49,636 nt of DNA from positions 1 through 49,636 of the forward strand of contig JALNYK010000023.1 of assembly GCA_023229845.1 (NCBI GenBank). Direction: 5' to 3'. A program made the translations under genes and the position numbers. The notes under the pieces are model-generated. The model was not told where the DNA came from. It searched no databases and was given only the letters and a program-made list of their open reading frames with translations. Origin of the DNA: Gallionella sp. Its GTDB lineage: Bacteria; Pseudomonadota; Gammaproteobacteria; Burkholderiales; Gallionellaceae. Below, in pieces: positions 22,470-29,847 of the stretch (its first letter is position 1; every line of letters starts with the position of its first letter).

Positions 22470-22525
22470 TCTTGCTGGCGTTTTCTGACAGCTTAGTCGG
22501 ATGGCTAGTAGTTCCATCAGTGATC
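22470..22525. repeat. Dispersed ~50-bp repeat, copy B
   Basis: Matches 9321-9370, with a 13-nt insertion after CTTGCTGG; the shared core is GGCTAGTAGTTCCA followed by TCAGTGA or CCAATGA. It occupies the gap between the antitoxin and vapC-like genes and slightly overlaps the antitoxin 3' end. The spacing between this toxin and antitoxin is unusually wide, perhaps because of this element. Confidence 0.5.
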
Positions 22526-22783
22526 GCCCCAGTCGTTGCGCAGTTCGTTGATACGTTGCTGTACTTCGTCGGGGGGGGCGACTGGACGCTGTGCAAAGCG
22601 CGGAGAGGCGAGCAGTTCCAAGGCTTTGGCAGCACTATGATCTTCAGCCATGCCGGGCAGTCGTTTATTATCCGGGGAAGGCAACAGAGTCAAATAGGCT
22701 CGCCCGGAAGGAATGAACGATAAGGCTTCAAGCGGATGAATGTGTCCGCTAGGATCAATTTCGACTTCAATGGTTTGTAGCAT
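22517..22783 (-). CDS. Putative antitoxin partner of the VapC-like toxin
   Basis: 88 residues from the ATG at 22783 (GAGA 6 nt upstream; a TTG two codons earlier is possible). The N-terminal part (MLQTIEVEIDPSGHIHPLEALSFIPSGRAYLTLLP) forms a short beta-rich segment with a swapped-hairpin flavour. The C-terminal part is helical and charged (DEVQQRINELRNDWGDH), as in antitoxins that dock a PIN toxin. Assignment rests mainly on size and position directly upstream of a PIN toxin on the same strand. It resembles small conserved proteins paired with VapC in Proteobacteria. Confidence 0.68.
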   Translation of the reverse strand: MLQTIEVEIDPSGHIHPLEALSFIPSGRAYLTLLPSPDNKRLPGMAEDHSAAKALELLASPRFAQRPVAPPDEVQQRINELRNDWGDH

Positions 22784-22806
22784 ATTCAATCTCTTTCTCG
22801 ATAATA

Positions 22807-23002
22807 GGGAACGCCCCCCGAATACCCCAAGTGCAAGTGCCCAAACTGTAACTGCGCCGGACTCCGGGCGTCAACTTGAATAGAGTCGCGCTCATTGTTG
22901 CAGCAGCTTGTCCCGGTTGAGCGGTACATATCTGCCGGTGGGCAGGTTCTTTCCGTCCGATTCTGCTTGGTAGGGCTGGTCGTCCAGCGATGGCTTGCCT
23001 GC
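22807..23002. repeat. ~195-bp repeat in the toxin-antitoxin island, copy 2
   Basis: Homologous to 21794-21987 (see shared CCGAATACCCCAAGTGCAAG and ATCTGCCGGTGGGCAGGTTC). It lies between the 5' end of the vapB-like gene and the 3' end of the mazF-like gene. Together the two copies flank the vapBC-like module as direct repeats, which would allow deletion or duplication of that module by homologous recombination. Confidence 0.85.
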
Positions 23003-23047
23003 ATCTTGTTCAACGAAAAATTGGTGAGCGATTTCATGTGACAGCAT
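22892..23047 (-). pseudogene. C-terminal relic of an unidentified gene, copy 2 (contains HEIAH)
   Basis: 51 codons from an ATG at 23047: MLSHEIAHQFFVEQDAGKPS and on to NRDKLLQQ, with a stop at 22892. It includes HEIAH, which fits the HExxH zinc-protease signature, but a 51-residue fragment cannot be an active enzyme. The frame continues upstream only into the end of the mazF-like gene. It matches the relic at 21877-21999 at its C-terminus. Either a decayed metallopeptidase gene end or a small unknown protein. Confidence 0.5.
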
Positions 23048-23090
23048 TATGTAGGAGTTCGACTTGTCGGGCGATTGCCGCGCAAAGTGT

Positions 23091-23417
23091 TTACTCGAAA
23101 ATCGCGGCGACTCTTGCCAGCACTTCATCCATGATCGTTGGGGGCAAGGTGTCTATCTTGCGGGCATTGCGGGCTGTCAAGTCGAGCACACGCGGCTGAT
23201 CGCAACGCACGACACCGGTGGTCTTGATGCCGGTAACGGGTACGGCGAAACCCAGACGACGGGCAAATTCGCCGCCATTGGTGATCGGGCAAACTACCGG
23301 CAGTTTGGTGGCTGCATTGAATTCGGTCGCCGATACGATCAATACCGGACGGCTGCCGGTTTGTTCGTGTCCTGCGGTCGGGGCTAGCGACACCAGATAA
23401 ATGTCGCCACGCTTCAC
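23091..23417 (-). CDS. mazF: MazF/PemK-family endoribonuclease toxin
   Basis: 108 residues, normal length for the family. The opening MKRGDIYLVSLAPTAGHEQTGSRPVLIVSATEFN is diagnostic for MazF/PemK (PTxGxEqxGxRPvlvvs), followed by VVCPITNGGEFARRLGFAVPV and VRCDQPRVLDLTAR. The catalytic arginine and threonine regions are present and the frame is intact. Its start overlaps the antitoxin stop by 4 nt (23414-23417), the usual coupled arrangement. Cleaves single-stranded mRNA when freed from the antitoxin (family knowledge). Could equally be named ChpB or PemK. Confidence 0.92.
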   Translation of the reverse strand: MKRGDIYLVSLAPTAGHEQTGSRPVLIVSATEFNAATKLPVVCPITNGGEFARRLGFAVPVTGIKTTGVVRCDQPRVLDLTARNARKIDTLPPTIMDEVLARVAAIFE

Positions 23418-23671
23418 AGCAGCTCATCTCCCACGGCGGGCGCATCGACCCATTCGCGATCTTCGGATGATTGCGGCTGCGAATAGTCAGAAGCGGCCAA
23501 CAGTTCGGCAAGCGTGTAGCGAGGACGAGGCTTGGGGTCTACCACCAGACAGCCGTGATCGATGGCCAGGCCGACGGTCGTGCCGGCTTGCAGGTGCAGT
23601 TGATCGAGGAATGCGGGCGGGACGGCCAGCATGACAGAGCCGCCTACTTTGCGCAGATTGGTGGTGTGCAT
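23414..23671 (-). CDS. mazE: MazE/AbrB-type antitoxin
   Basis: 85 residues. The N-terminal half LRKVGGSVMLAVPPAFLDQLHLQAGTTVGLAI is a SpoVT/AbrB (MazE) swapped-hairpin DNA-binding domain. The C-terminal tail is acidic (SSEDREWVDAPAVGDELL), the usual toxin-binding segment. GGAAAGG lies upstream of the ATG at 23671. It is coupled to the mazF-like gene by a 4-nt overlap. Probably represses its own promoter together with the toxin; an AT-rich palindrome lies upstream at 23693-23708. Confidence 0.9.
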   Translation of the reverse strand: MHTTNLRKVGGSVMLAVPPAFLDQLHLQAGTTVGLAIDHGCLVVDPKPRPRYTLAELLAASDYSQPQSSEDREWVDAPAVGDELL

Positions 23672-23692
23672 GATGCCTTTCCATGGGTAAAG

Positions 23693-23708
23693 TTATATGT
23701 AAGTATAA
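23693..23708 (-). promoter_or_regulatory. Possible promoter/operator of the mazEF-like module
   Basis: TTATA (23693-23697) and TATAA (23704-23708) form a short inverted repeat in an AT-rich block about 22-37 nt upstream of the antitoxin ATG. On the minus strand it reads TTATACTTACATATAA, with TATACT or TATAAC as possible -10 elements. No convincing -35 was found. Offered as a candidate only. Confidence 0.35.
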
Positions 23709-23825
23709 TCCAAGATTATTCATTTGCCTCATTGCATTGCCACTCCATCCGCCTTGTAGGGGGGGAGAGCGAAGCGAGGGGGGCTTGAGGGTGGGGATAG
23801 AAGCGTTGCCCCTTCGCCGATGCGG

Positions 23826-24806
23826 CTAGAGCAGATGCTTTACATGCTCGCGTTCGTCGAGCAGTTCCTTGTGGCTTGCCAGCATGTGCCGGCGTCCCGG
23901 TTCGCTTATCGCCAAGTCCTGCACGATCTGGTAGTCGCCGTTTTTGCAGCGCACCGGGAAGCCGTAGATCACCCCTTCCGGGATGCCGTAACTGCCGTCG
24001 GACGGCACGCTCATGGTGACCCAGTTGTTGTGGTGCGCACCTAGCACCCAGTCGTGCATGTGTGCGATCGCCGCGTTGGCAGCACTCGCCGCGCTGGACA
24101 GGCCGCGCGCTTCGATCACCGCCGCGCCGCGTTTTTGCACGGTGGGGATGAATTCGCTTTCCACCCAGTTCTGGTCCGACAGCAGGTCGCGCACCGGGAT
24201 GCCCCGGATCTGGGCGTGGTCGAGGTCGGGGTACTGCGTGCCGGAGTGGTTGCCCCAGACGATCATGCGCTTGACGTCGCGCACCGGCTGGAACAGTTTC
24301 TTCGCGACTTGCACGATGGCGCGGTTGTGGTCGAGGCGCATCATCGCGGTGAAGTTGCGCGGATTGAGGTCGGGCGCATTTTTCATCGCGATCAGCGCGT
24401 TGGTGTTGGCGGGATTGCCCACCACCAGCACCTTGACGTGGCGTGCGGCGACTTCGTTCAGGATGCGCCCCTGCTCGGAGAAGATCGCGCCGTTGGCTTC
24501 GAGCAAGTCTTTGCGCTCCATGCCCTTGCCGCGGGGGCGTGCGCCGACCAGCATGGCAATCTCGGCGTTCTTGAAGGCGACTCGCGGATCGTCGTTGACG
24601 ATAACTTGTTGCAGCAACTGGAAGGCGCAGTCCTCCAGTTCCATCATCACGCCGCGCAAGGTTTGCTGCGCCTGGGGCAGATCCAGCAGTTGTAGGATGA
24701 CCGGTTGGTCGTCGCCCAGCATGTCGCCGTTGGCGATGCGGAACAACAGGCTGTAGCCGATCTGGCCTGCTGCGCCGGTAATGGCGACGCGGATGGGGGC
24801 TTTCAT
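23826..24806 (-). CDS. mdh: Malate dehydrogenase (NAD-dependent, MDH type 2)
   Basis: Interconverts malate and oxaloacetate. 326 residues. The NAD-binding loop GAAGQIGYSLLFRIA (about 10-24), the active-site loop GARPRGKGMERKDLL with substrate arginines, VVGNPANTNALIA, MMRLDHNRA with substrate arginine and aspartate, and IVWGNHSGTQYPD with the catalytic histidine match the cytosolic-type MDH found in betaproteobacteria. AGGAGA precedes the ATG. It stands alone between the toxin-antitoxin island and a divergent diguanylate cyclase gene, and serves the TCA genes that start at 26871. Confidence 0.95.
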   Translation of the reverse strand: MKAPIRVAITGAAGQIGYSLLFRIANGDMLGDDQPVILQLLDLPQAQQTLRGVMMELEDCAFQLLQQVIVNDDPRVAFKNAEIAMLVGARPRGKGMERKDLLEANGAIFSEQGRILNEVAARHVKVLVVGNPANTNALIAMKNAPDLNPRNFTAMMRLDHNRAIVQVAKKLFQPVRDVKRMIVWGNHSGTQYPDLDHAQIRGIPVRDLLSDQNWVESEFIPTVQKRGAAVIEARGLSSAASAANAAIAHMHDWVLGAHHNNWVTMSVPSDGSYGIPEGVIYGFPVRCKNGDYQIVQDLAISEPGRRHMLASHKELLDEREHVKHLL

Positions 24807-24945
24807 TAAGATTCTCCTGCGTGGATTGCAATGCCGCCATTCTGCCAGCGATGGCTATGCCGGCATAGAGGCAGGCCGCGCAAATGTTCTCGTGGCGGGG
24901 GGTACAATACGATCATAGACAAGATCAATACAGCGGCCGCCCGTC

Positions 24946-26016
24946 ATGTCCAACGAAGCTCCGAATAAAGGAATACCTTCTCCCGGCGAGTTGTTGGGGC
25001 TGCTCGACATCTTGACGCGCCATCGCGATGCGCAGCTGGTCAGGCTGAGTGCGATGCAGGCCCTTTTCAATCTGATTCGCCCGGACAGCATCAAGCTGTA
25101 CGATGTGCTTAAGAGGGGAGAGCAGTATCGTATCGTCCTCTCTGCCTGGAACGAGGGCGAGCAATTGCATTTCAACGACGAGGCATTGTCCGAGGAACGG
25201 TTCGAGCCTATCGGGCCGGACTCCTTGCTGGGGCGGGCGTTGGGCGTAGGTGGCGGCTGCCATTGCGATATTCAGGACGGCGTCCATGGATGCTATCTTC
25301 CGGTCATGATGAACGACGAGCCGCTATCCCTGTTCGAAATACAAAGCGTCCGGCCTTTCAGTCTGGAAACAATGGCCGTTGCGACAGGCGTGGTGGCCGT
25401 GTTTCGCAACTATCTGGAGTTGCTGGAAGATAGCCAGCGCGACACCCTGACCGGCCTGCTGAACCGCAAGACTTTCGACGAGGGATTCGCGGTGTTTCTG
25501 AGCGCCGCGAGCCGTTCCGACGAGCGCGAGCATGCCCGCCCGGACGACCGCCGTTCGCGCAGGGATGGCAGCCATTGGGTGGCGGTGATTGACATCGATC
25601 GCTTCAAGCGGGTCAACGATACCTTCGGTCATCTGTATGGCGACGAGGTGCTGATCCTCATGGCCAATCTGATGCGCGCCTCGTTCCGCCAATACGACCG
25701 TCTGTATCGATTCGGTGGCGAGGAATTCATCGTGCTGATGCGCGATATCAGTTTCACCGATGCGAAACACAGGCTGGAGGGGTTCCGCGAAAAAGTCGAA
25801 CAGCATGTTTTTCCGCAGGTCGGACAGGTCACCGTCTCGATCGGATTTACGGCGGTCGCCTCGACATCGACCCCCAGCATGGTGCTGGGAAATGCCGACG
25901 AGGCGCTGTATTACGCGAAGGGACATGGGCGCAACCGGGTATGCTGCTATGGCGAACTGGTGGAGCAGAAGCTGCTGGCGCCGAAAACCGTGCACACCGA
26001 GGCGGATTTTTTCTGA
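24946..26016 (+). CDS. Diguanylate cyclase (GGDEF) with N-terminal GAF-like sensor region
   Basis: Makes cyclic di-GMP from GTP. 356 residues. About 1-160 form a soluble domain without membrane helices (DSIKLYDVLKRGEQYRIVLSAW) that looks GAF-like. The GGDEF domain begins at DTLTGLLNRKTFDEG and carries RFGGEEF near residue 256, an active-type signature, with a product-inhibition site RQYD five residues before it. A charged insertion (SRSDEREHARPDDRRSRRDG) lies in the early part of the domain. The gene diverges from mdh. The signal sensed is unknown. Confidence 0.9.
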   Translation: MSNEAPNKGIPSPGELLGLLDILTRHRDAQLVRLSAMQALFNLIRPDSIKLYDVLKRGEQYRIVLSAWNEGEQLHFNDEALSEERFEPIGPDSLLGRALGVGGGCHCDIQDGVHGCYLPVMMNDEPLSLFEIQSVRPFSLETMAVATGVVAVFRNYLELLEDSQRDTLTGLLNRKTFDEGFAVFLSAASRSDEREHARPDDRRSRRDGSHWVAVIDIDRFKRVNDTFGHLYGDEVLILMANLMRASFRQYDRLYRFGGEEFIVLMRDISFTDAKHRLEGFREKVEQHVFPQVGQVTVSIGFTAVASTSTPSMVLGNADEALYYAKGHGRNRVCCYGELVEQKLLAPKTVHTEADFF

Positions 26017-26031
26017 ACGCAGTCGGGAGTG

Positions 26032-26286
26032 TCAGTCGCGTCGGTTGGGCAGGTTGATCAGCAGGGAGCGTTCGCCGAAGGACACCACCCCGAGGCTGTT
26101 GATGGCCGCGACGGATGCCTGCTGGCTGTCCATCGTGATCAGGATGATCCTGCTTTCGTGCGCCGGCAGGTCGAAGACCTTCAGGCTGACCACCATCCCG
26201 AAGGCGGACAGGCGTTCCGAGACTATTTTGTGTATGCGCTTTTCGTCAGTCAGGCCATTGAGATCCTGCAGCAGCTTTTTCGTCAT
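26032..26286 (-). CDS. Small conserved-looking protein, unknown function
   Basis: 84 residues, not recognised. The sequence alternates predicted strands and helices (VSLKVFDLPAHESRIILITM ... VAAINSLGVVSFGERSLLINLP), with a pattern that faintly recalls RRM-like RNA-binding folds, but I cannot support that. It lies 15 nt downstream of a winged-helix regulator gene on the same strand, so the two likely form an operon. It converges on the diguanylate cyclase gene with only 15 nt between. No signal peptide or membrane segment. Confidence 0.65.
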   Translation of the reverse strand: MTKKLLQDLNGLTDEKRIHKIVSERLSAFGMVVSLKVFDLPAHESRIILITMDSQQASVAAINSLGVVSFGERSLLINLPNRRD

Positions 26287-26301
26287 GGTCGGCTTATGGA
26301 A

Positions 26302-26637
26302 TCAAACGGTCGTATGGTGGATGTCGGACAGCAGTTGCACGTAACGCTCGATCAGTTCGCGGGTATGGGTCGATACGCCCAGTTCGATGCTGCGGCGATC
26401 CGATACGCAGCGCGTACGGGTGATGATGCCGTTCTGCACCAGGGAGCAAATGCGGCGTTGCACCGTGGCCGGAGAGGTGATGTTCAGCAGCACCAGCCCC
26501 TTGAGTGTGAGCGGCGAGCCGTTTTCCTGATGGAAACCGACTTCGATGACGATGTCGAAATCTTCGTGAGTGCGAAGATGCGGCAGATGCTGCTTCTCGA
26601 ACGTCCTGATTGTTTTTAGTTTTTTGAATGCAGTCAT
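26302..26637 (-). CDS. Winged-helix transcriptional regulator, MarR-like
   Basis: 111 residues. The central part LTLKGLVLLNITSPATVQRRICSLVQNGIITRTRCVSDRRSIELGVS is a winged helix-turn-helix: helix 2/3 around SPATVQRRICSLV and the wing with the DRRSIEL motif typical of MarR-type proteins. The dimerisation helices are shorter than in full MarR (about 140-150 residues). It forms a two-gene unit with the small protein at 26032 and is divergent from sdhC with ~230 nt between, so regulation of the TCA operon is possible but not shown. Confidence 0.75.
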   Translation of the reverse strand: MTAFKKLKTIRTFEKQHLPHLRTHEDFDIVIEVGFHQENGSPLTLKGLVLLNITSPATVQRRICSLVQNGIITRTRCVSDRRSIELGVSTHTRELIERYVQLLSDIHHTTV

Positions 26638-26870
26638 GGCAAGGATTCTGCTTTAGTAAGGGGTTGAAGCAAAGCCGGATTGCATCGCACTTTGATTAGC
26701 ATGGAAACTAACTGTAGATGAGTCAATAAGTTAGCCTGTGTATTTCGGATCGCGGCACTGTAGGTGGCCGGACGGTCGACGAATCGCGGATTACGCAATC
26801 TTCCGTAGAACAAGGCGGATGTTATCGGGTGTAATATCGCCTCTGAATCTACAGTCTGGTTGCGATAACA

Positions 26871-27245
26871 ATGAATAGAGAACGCCCTAAACACCTCGCG
26901 TTGCACCAGATCAGGCTGCCGCTGCCCGGCATCGTTTCCATCCTGCACCGGATCAGCGGTGTGATGCTGTTCCTCTCCCTGCCTGTGCTGCTGCTGATGC
27001 TGCAATACAGTCTGGCTTCCATCGAAACCCATACCCGGTTGCTGGAGCTGCTGGCGCATCCGCTCTCCAAACTGACGTTGATCGGCCTGTTGTGGGCGTT
27101 CCTCCATCATTTCTGCGCCGGGATCCGCTATCTGGCGATCGATCTGCACTATGTGCGCAGTCTCGAACAGGCGCGCAACAGCAGCAAGGTCGTGCTGGCG
27201 GTGAGCCTGGCATTGACCGTTTTGTTGGGAGCGAAGCTATGGTGA
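26871..27245 (+). CDS. sdhC: Succinate dehydrogenase cytochrome b556 subunit
   Basis: Membrane anchor of complex II that binds haem b and quinone. 124 residues with three hydrophobic helices. The signature near the N-terminus (RPLSPHLxIYRLPLPGIVSILHRISG-type; here LHQIRLPLPGIVSILHRISGVML) holds the conserved serine and arginine of the quinone site. The HHFCAGIRYLAIDLH segment near 80-95 carries the haem-ligand histidine. The last bases overlap the sdhD start by 7 nt. First gene of sdhCDAB. Confidence 0.94.
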   Translation: MNRERPKHLALHQIRLPLPGIVSILHRISGVMLFLSLPVLLLMLQYSLASIETHTRLLELLAHPLSKLTLIGLLWAFLHHFCAGIRYLAIDLHYVRSLEQARNSSKVVLAVSLALTVLLGAKLW

Positions 27246-27586
27246 ACCGTGTCGTCGTCGGCGCGCATTACGGCTTACGCGACTGGCTGATCCAGCGCGT
27301 CACCGCGGTGGTGATGGCCGTCTATAGCTTGGCTTTAGGTGGCTGGCTGATGTGGCAGCCGTATGTGGATTACGACATCTGGACCGCACTGTTCTCCAGC
27401 CAGTGGATGCGCATCTTCACGCTGCTGTTTCTGTTGAGCCTGCTCCTGCACGCGTGGGTCGGCGTGCGCGACGTGGTGATGGATTACGTGAAACTGGCGG
27501 GCGTGCGACTGGTGATCCATGTGCTGGTGATCCTGACGCTAATCGTCTATGCGATCTGGTCCGTCCAAATACTCTGGGGCATGTAA
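27239..27586 (+). CDS. sdhD: Succinate dehydrogenase hydrophobic membrane anchor subunit
   Basis: 115 residues from the ATG at 27239, inside the end of sdhC (7-nt overlap). Three membrane helices (VTAVVMAVYSLALGGWLM; WMRIFTLLFLLSLLLHAWVGVRDVVMDY; LVIHVLVILTLIVYAIWSVQILWGM). The GLRDWLIQRVTAVVMAVY opening and the LHAWVGVRDVVMDYVK segment with the haem-ligand histidine and quinone-site aspartate/tyrosine are diagnostic of SdhD. The stop overlaps the sdhA ATG by one base (TAATG). Confidence 0.94.
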   Translation: MVNRVVVGAHYGLRDWLIQRVTAVVMAVYSLALGGWLMWQPYVDYDIWTALFSSQWMRIFTLLFLLSLLLHAWVGVRDVVMDYVKLAGVRLVIHVLVILTLIVYAIWSVQILWGM

Positions 27587-29349
27587 TGACAATTACAAAA
27601 CGGACGTTCGATGTAGTCGTGGTCGGGGCCGGCGGTTCCGGCATGCGTGCGGCGCTGCATCTGGCGCAGGCCGGGCTGAAGGTCGCGGTGCTGTCCAAGG
27701 TGTTCCCGACGCGCTCGCACACCGTCGCGGCGCAGGGCGGTATCGCCGCGTCGCTGGGCAACGTCAAGGAAGACAACTGGCACTGGCATATGTACGACAC
27801 CGTCAAGGGCTCCGACTATCTCGGCGACCAGGACGCGATCGAATATATGTGCCGCGCGGCACCCGAGGTGGTGTACGAACTGGAGCATTTCGGTATGCCG
27901 TTCGATAGGCTGGATTCCGGTAAGATCTACCAGCGCCCGTTCGGCGGCCACATGCAGGATTACGGCAAGACGCCGGTGGATCGCGCCTGCGCCGCCGCCG
28001 ACCGCACCGGCCACGCGCTGCTGCATACGCTGTACCAGCAGAATATCAAGGCAAACACGCATTTCTTCATCGAGTGGATGGCGCTGGACCTGATCCGCGA
28101 CGAGGACGGCGACGTGCTCGGCGTGACCGCGCTGGAGATCGAGACCGGCGAGACGATGATTTTTCAGGCGCGCGCGACGCTGCTGGCGACCGGCGGGGCG
28201 GGTCGCATCTTCGCCTCCAGCACCAACGCCTACATCAACACCGGCGACGGCCTGGGTATGGCGGCGCGCGCGGGCCTTCCGCTGGAGGACATGGAGTTCT
28301 TCCAGTTCCATCCGACCGGCGTGTACGGCGCGGGCGTGCTGATCTCCGAGGGCGTGCGCGGCGAGGGCGGCTACCTGCTGAACAAGAACGGCGAACGTTT
28401 CATGCCGAAATACGCGCCGAACGCGAAGGACCTGGCGAGCCGCGATGTGGTGTCGCGCGCGATCACCGTCGAGATCAACGAAGGCCGCGGCTGCGGCCCG
28501 CACGGCGACCATATCCTGCTGAAGCTGGACCATCTCGGCGACGACGTGATCAAGCAGCGCCTGCCGGGCATCCGCGAGATCGCGCTGAAATTTGCGCAGG
28601 TCGATCCGGCGAAACAGCCCATACCCGTCGTGCCGACCGCGCATTACATGATGGGCGGCATCCCGACCAACTATCGCGGGCAGGTCGTAGCACCATACAA
28701 GGGCGGCTCGGACGAAGTGGTGCACGGTCTGTATGCGGTCGGCGAATGCGCCTGCGTGTCGGTGCACGGTGCGAACCGGCTGGGCTGCAACTCGTTGCTC
28801 GACCTGCTGGTGTTCGGCCGCGCCGCGGCGAGGCAGATCGTCGAAGACCTGCAACACCACCCGCATCCCAAGCCGCTGCCGACCGCCGCCGCCGAGCGTC
28901 CGCTGGCAAGGCTGGACAGGCTGGAGAACCAGAAGAACGGCGAGCGCGTCGCCGACGTGGGCGACGCGATGCGCAAGGTGATGCAAAAGCACTGCGGTGT
29001 GTTCCGTTTCCCCGAATTGCTGGCCGAGGGCGTGGAGCAGATCGAACAGATCGCAGGGCGCGTCGCCCAGACCGAAATCGGCGACAAGAGCCGCGTGTTC
29101 AACACCGCGCGCATCGAGGCGCTGGAGTTGGACAACCTGATCGAAGTCGCGCAGGCGACGATAGTTGCGGCAACTGCGCGCACCGAGAGCCGCGGGGCCC
29201 ATGCGCGCGACGACTACCCGAATCGCGATGACGCGAACTGGCTGAAACACAGCCTGTATTTCCGCGAAGGGCAGAGGCTGGACTACAAGCCGGTGCGCCT
29301 GAAGCCGCTGACCGTGGAGTCGTTCCCGCTCAAGGCAAGGGTTTACTAA
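27586..29349 (+). CDS. sdhA: Succinate dehydrogenase flavoprotein subunit
   Basis: Oxidises succinate to fumarate with covalently bound FAD. 587 residues, equal to the usual length. VVVGAGGSGMRAALHLA (about 11-27) binds FAD; H45 in PTRSHTVAAQGG is the covalent FAD site. QFHPTGVYGAGVLISEGVRGEGGYLLN and SRDVVSRAI carry active-site residues, and HYMMGGIPTN and GLYAVGECACVSVHGANRLGCNSLLDL close the FAD site. It starts at the TAATG junction with sdhD. Downstream, the normal direct step to sdhB is broken by the element at 29354-29802. Confidence 0.97.
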   Translation: MTITKRTFDVVVVGAGGSGMRAALHLAQAGLKVAVLSKVFPTRSHTVAAQGGIAASLGNVKEDNWHWHMYDTVKGSDYLGDQDAIEYMCRAAPEVVYELEHFGMPFDRLDSGKIYQRPFGGHMQDYGKTPVDRACAAADRTGHALLHTLYQQNIKANTHFFIEWMALDLIRDEDGDVLGVTALEIETGETMIFQARATLLATGGAGRIFASSTNAYINTGDGLGMAARAGLPLEDMEFFQFHPTGVYGAGVLISEGVRGEGGYLLNKNGERFMPKYAPNAKDLASRDVVSRAITVEINEGRGCGPHGDHILLKLDHLGDDVIKQRLPGIREIALKFAQVDPAKQPIPVVPTAHYMMGGIPTNYRGQVVAPYKGGSDEVVHGLYAVGECACVSVHGANRLGCNSLLDLLVFGRAAARQIVEDLQHHPHPKPLPTAAAERPLARLDRLENQKNGERVADVGDAMRKVMQKHCGVFRFPELLAEGVEQIEQIAGRVAQTEIGDKSRVFNTARIEALELDNLIEVAQATIVAATARTESRGAHARDDYPNRDDANWLKHSLYFREGQRLDYKPVRLKPLTVESFPLKARVY

Positions 29350-29353
29350 AAAC

Positions 29354-29390
29354 TTTTCCCCGCAGATTACACAGATTGACGCAGATTAAG
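29354..29390 (+). repeat. Left inverted repeat of GxxExxY element
   Basis: TTTTCCCCGCAGATTAC starts a 37-nt arm that is built on a GCAGATTA unit repeated three times. It pairs with 29767-29802 at all but three or four positions. It begins 4 nt after the sdhA stop. Confidence 0.9.
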
Positions 29391-29399
29391 AACCAAAAC

Positions 29400-29790
29400 A
29401 TGGAACGGGACGAGCAGACATATTCCATTATCGGTGCGGCAATGGCGGTGCATAGCGAGCTCGGAAACGGGTTTCTGGAGGCGGTGTATCAAGAGGCGTT
29501 GGCGGTGGAGTTCAAGCATGTCGGAATTCCATTTGTCAGAGAAATTGAGTTGCCGATTCGTTATCGTGGAACGTTGTTGGCGACTTGTTATCGAGCCGAC
29601 TTCCTGTGTTACGAATCGATTATTCGTCGAGTTGAAAGCGATTGAGTGCATGACTTCTCGTGAAGAATCTCAGTTGCTCAACTATTTGAACGCCAGTCGT
29701 AAAGAAAAGGGTTTGTTGCTGAACTTTGGAAGCCGCAGCCTCGAATACAAACGAATGGTTCGTGCACTTAATCTGCGTGAATCTGCGTAA
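29400..29790 (+). pseudogene. GxxExxY family protein (PD-(D/E)XK nuclease superfamily), frameshifted
   Basis: From the ATG at 29400 the first frame reads TYSIIGAAMAVHSELGNGFLEAVYQEALAVEF (the GFLEAVY motif gives GxxExxY) up to YRADFLCYESII. It then leaves frame and stops at 29643-29645. Skipping the C at 29625 restores IIVELKAIECMTSREESQLLNYLNASRKEKGLLLNFGS to a stop at 29788-29790, exactly the family C-terminus with the nuclease core D...VELKA. So a single-base insertion, real or a sequencing error, disrupts a ~129-residue protein. It sits between sdhA and sdhB and is bracketed by inverted repeats; the stop codon lies inside the right repeat. Function of the family is unproven. Confidence 0.85.
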
Positions 29791-29802
29791 TCTGCGGGAA
29801 AA
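29767..29802 (-). repeat. Right inverted repeat of GxxExxY element
   Basis: CTTAATCTGCGTGAATCTGC opens a 36-nt arm that is the near-exact reverse complement of 29354-29390. It contains the end of the GxxExxY reading frame. Confidence 0.9.
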
Positions 29803-29847
29803 TGTTTTTAAGGTTTAAACCATGAAATTTAGTTCCGGCCGCTACGC

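Noticed and set aside
22459..22635. Extended N-terminus of the VapC-like toxin
   Set aside because: The frame is open upstream but the added residues overlap the antitoxin gene and lack PIN-domain similarity; the family start is at MRHVYLD.
22892..23128. HEIAH motif as an active zinc metallopeptidase
   Set aside because: Only a ~51-codon fragment remains, lacking the rest of any protease fold, and its end is duplicated as a relic elsewhere in the island.
23753..23806. G-rich stretch near the end of mdh, resembling the arms of the DUF559 element
   Set aside because: Only a partial likeness to one arm, no partner arm and no gene between; too weak to list as a repeat.
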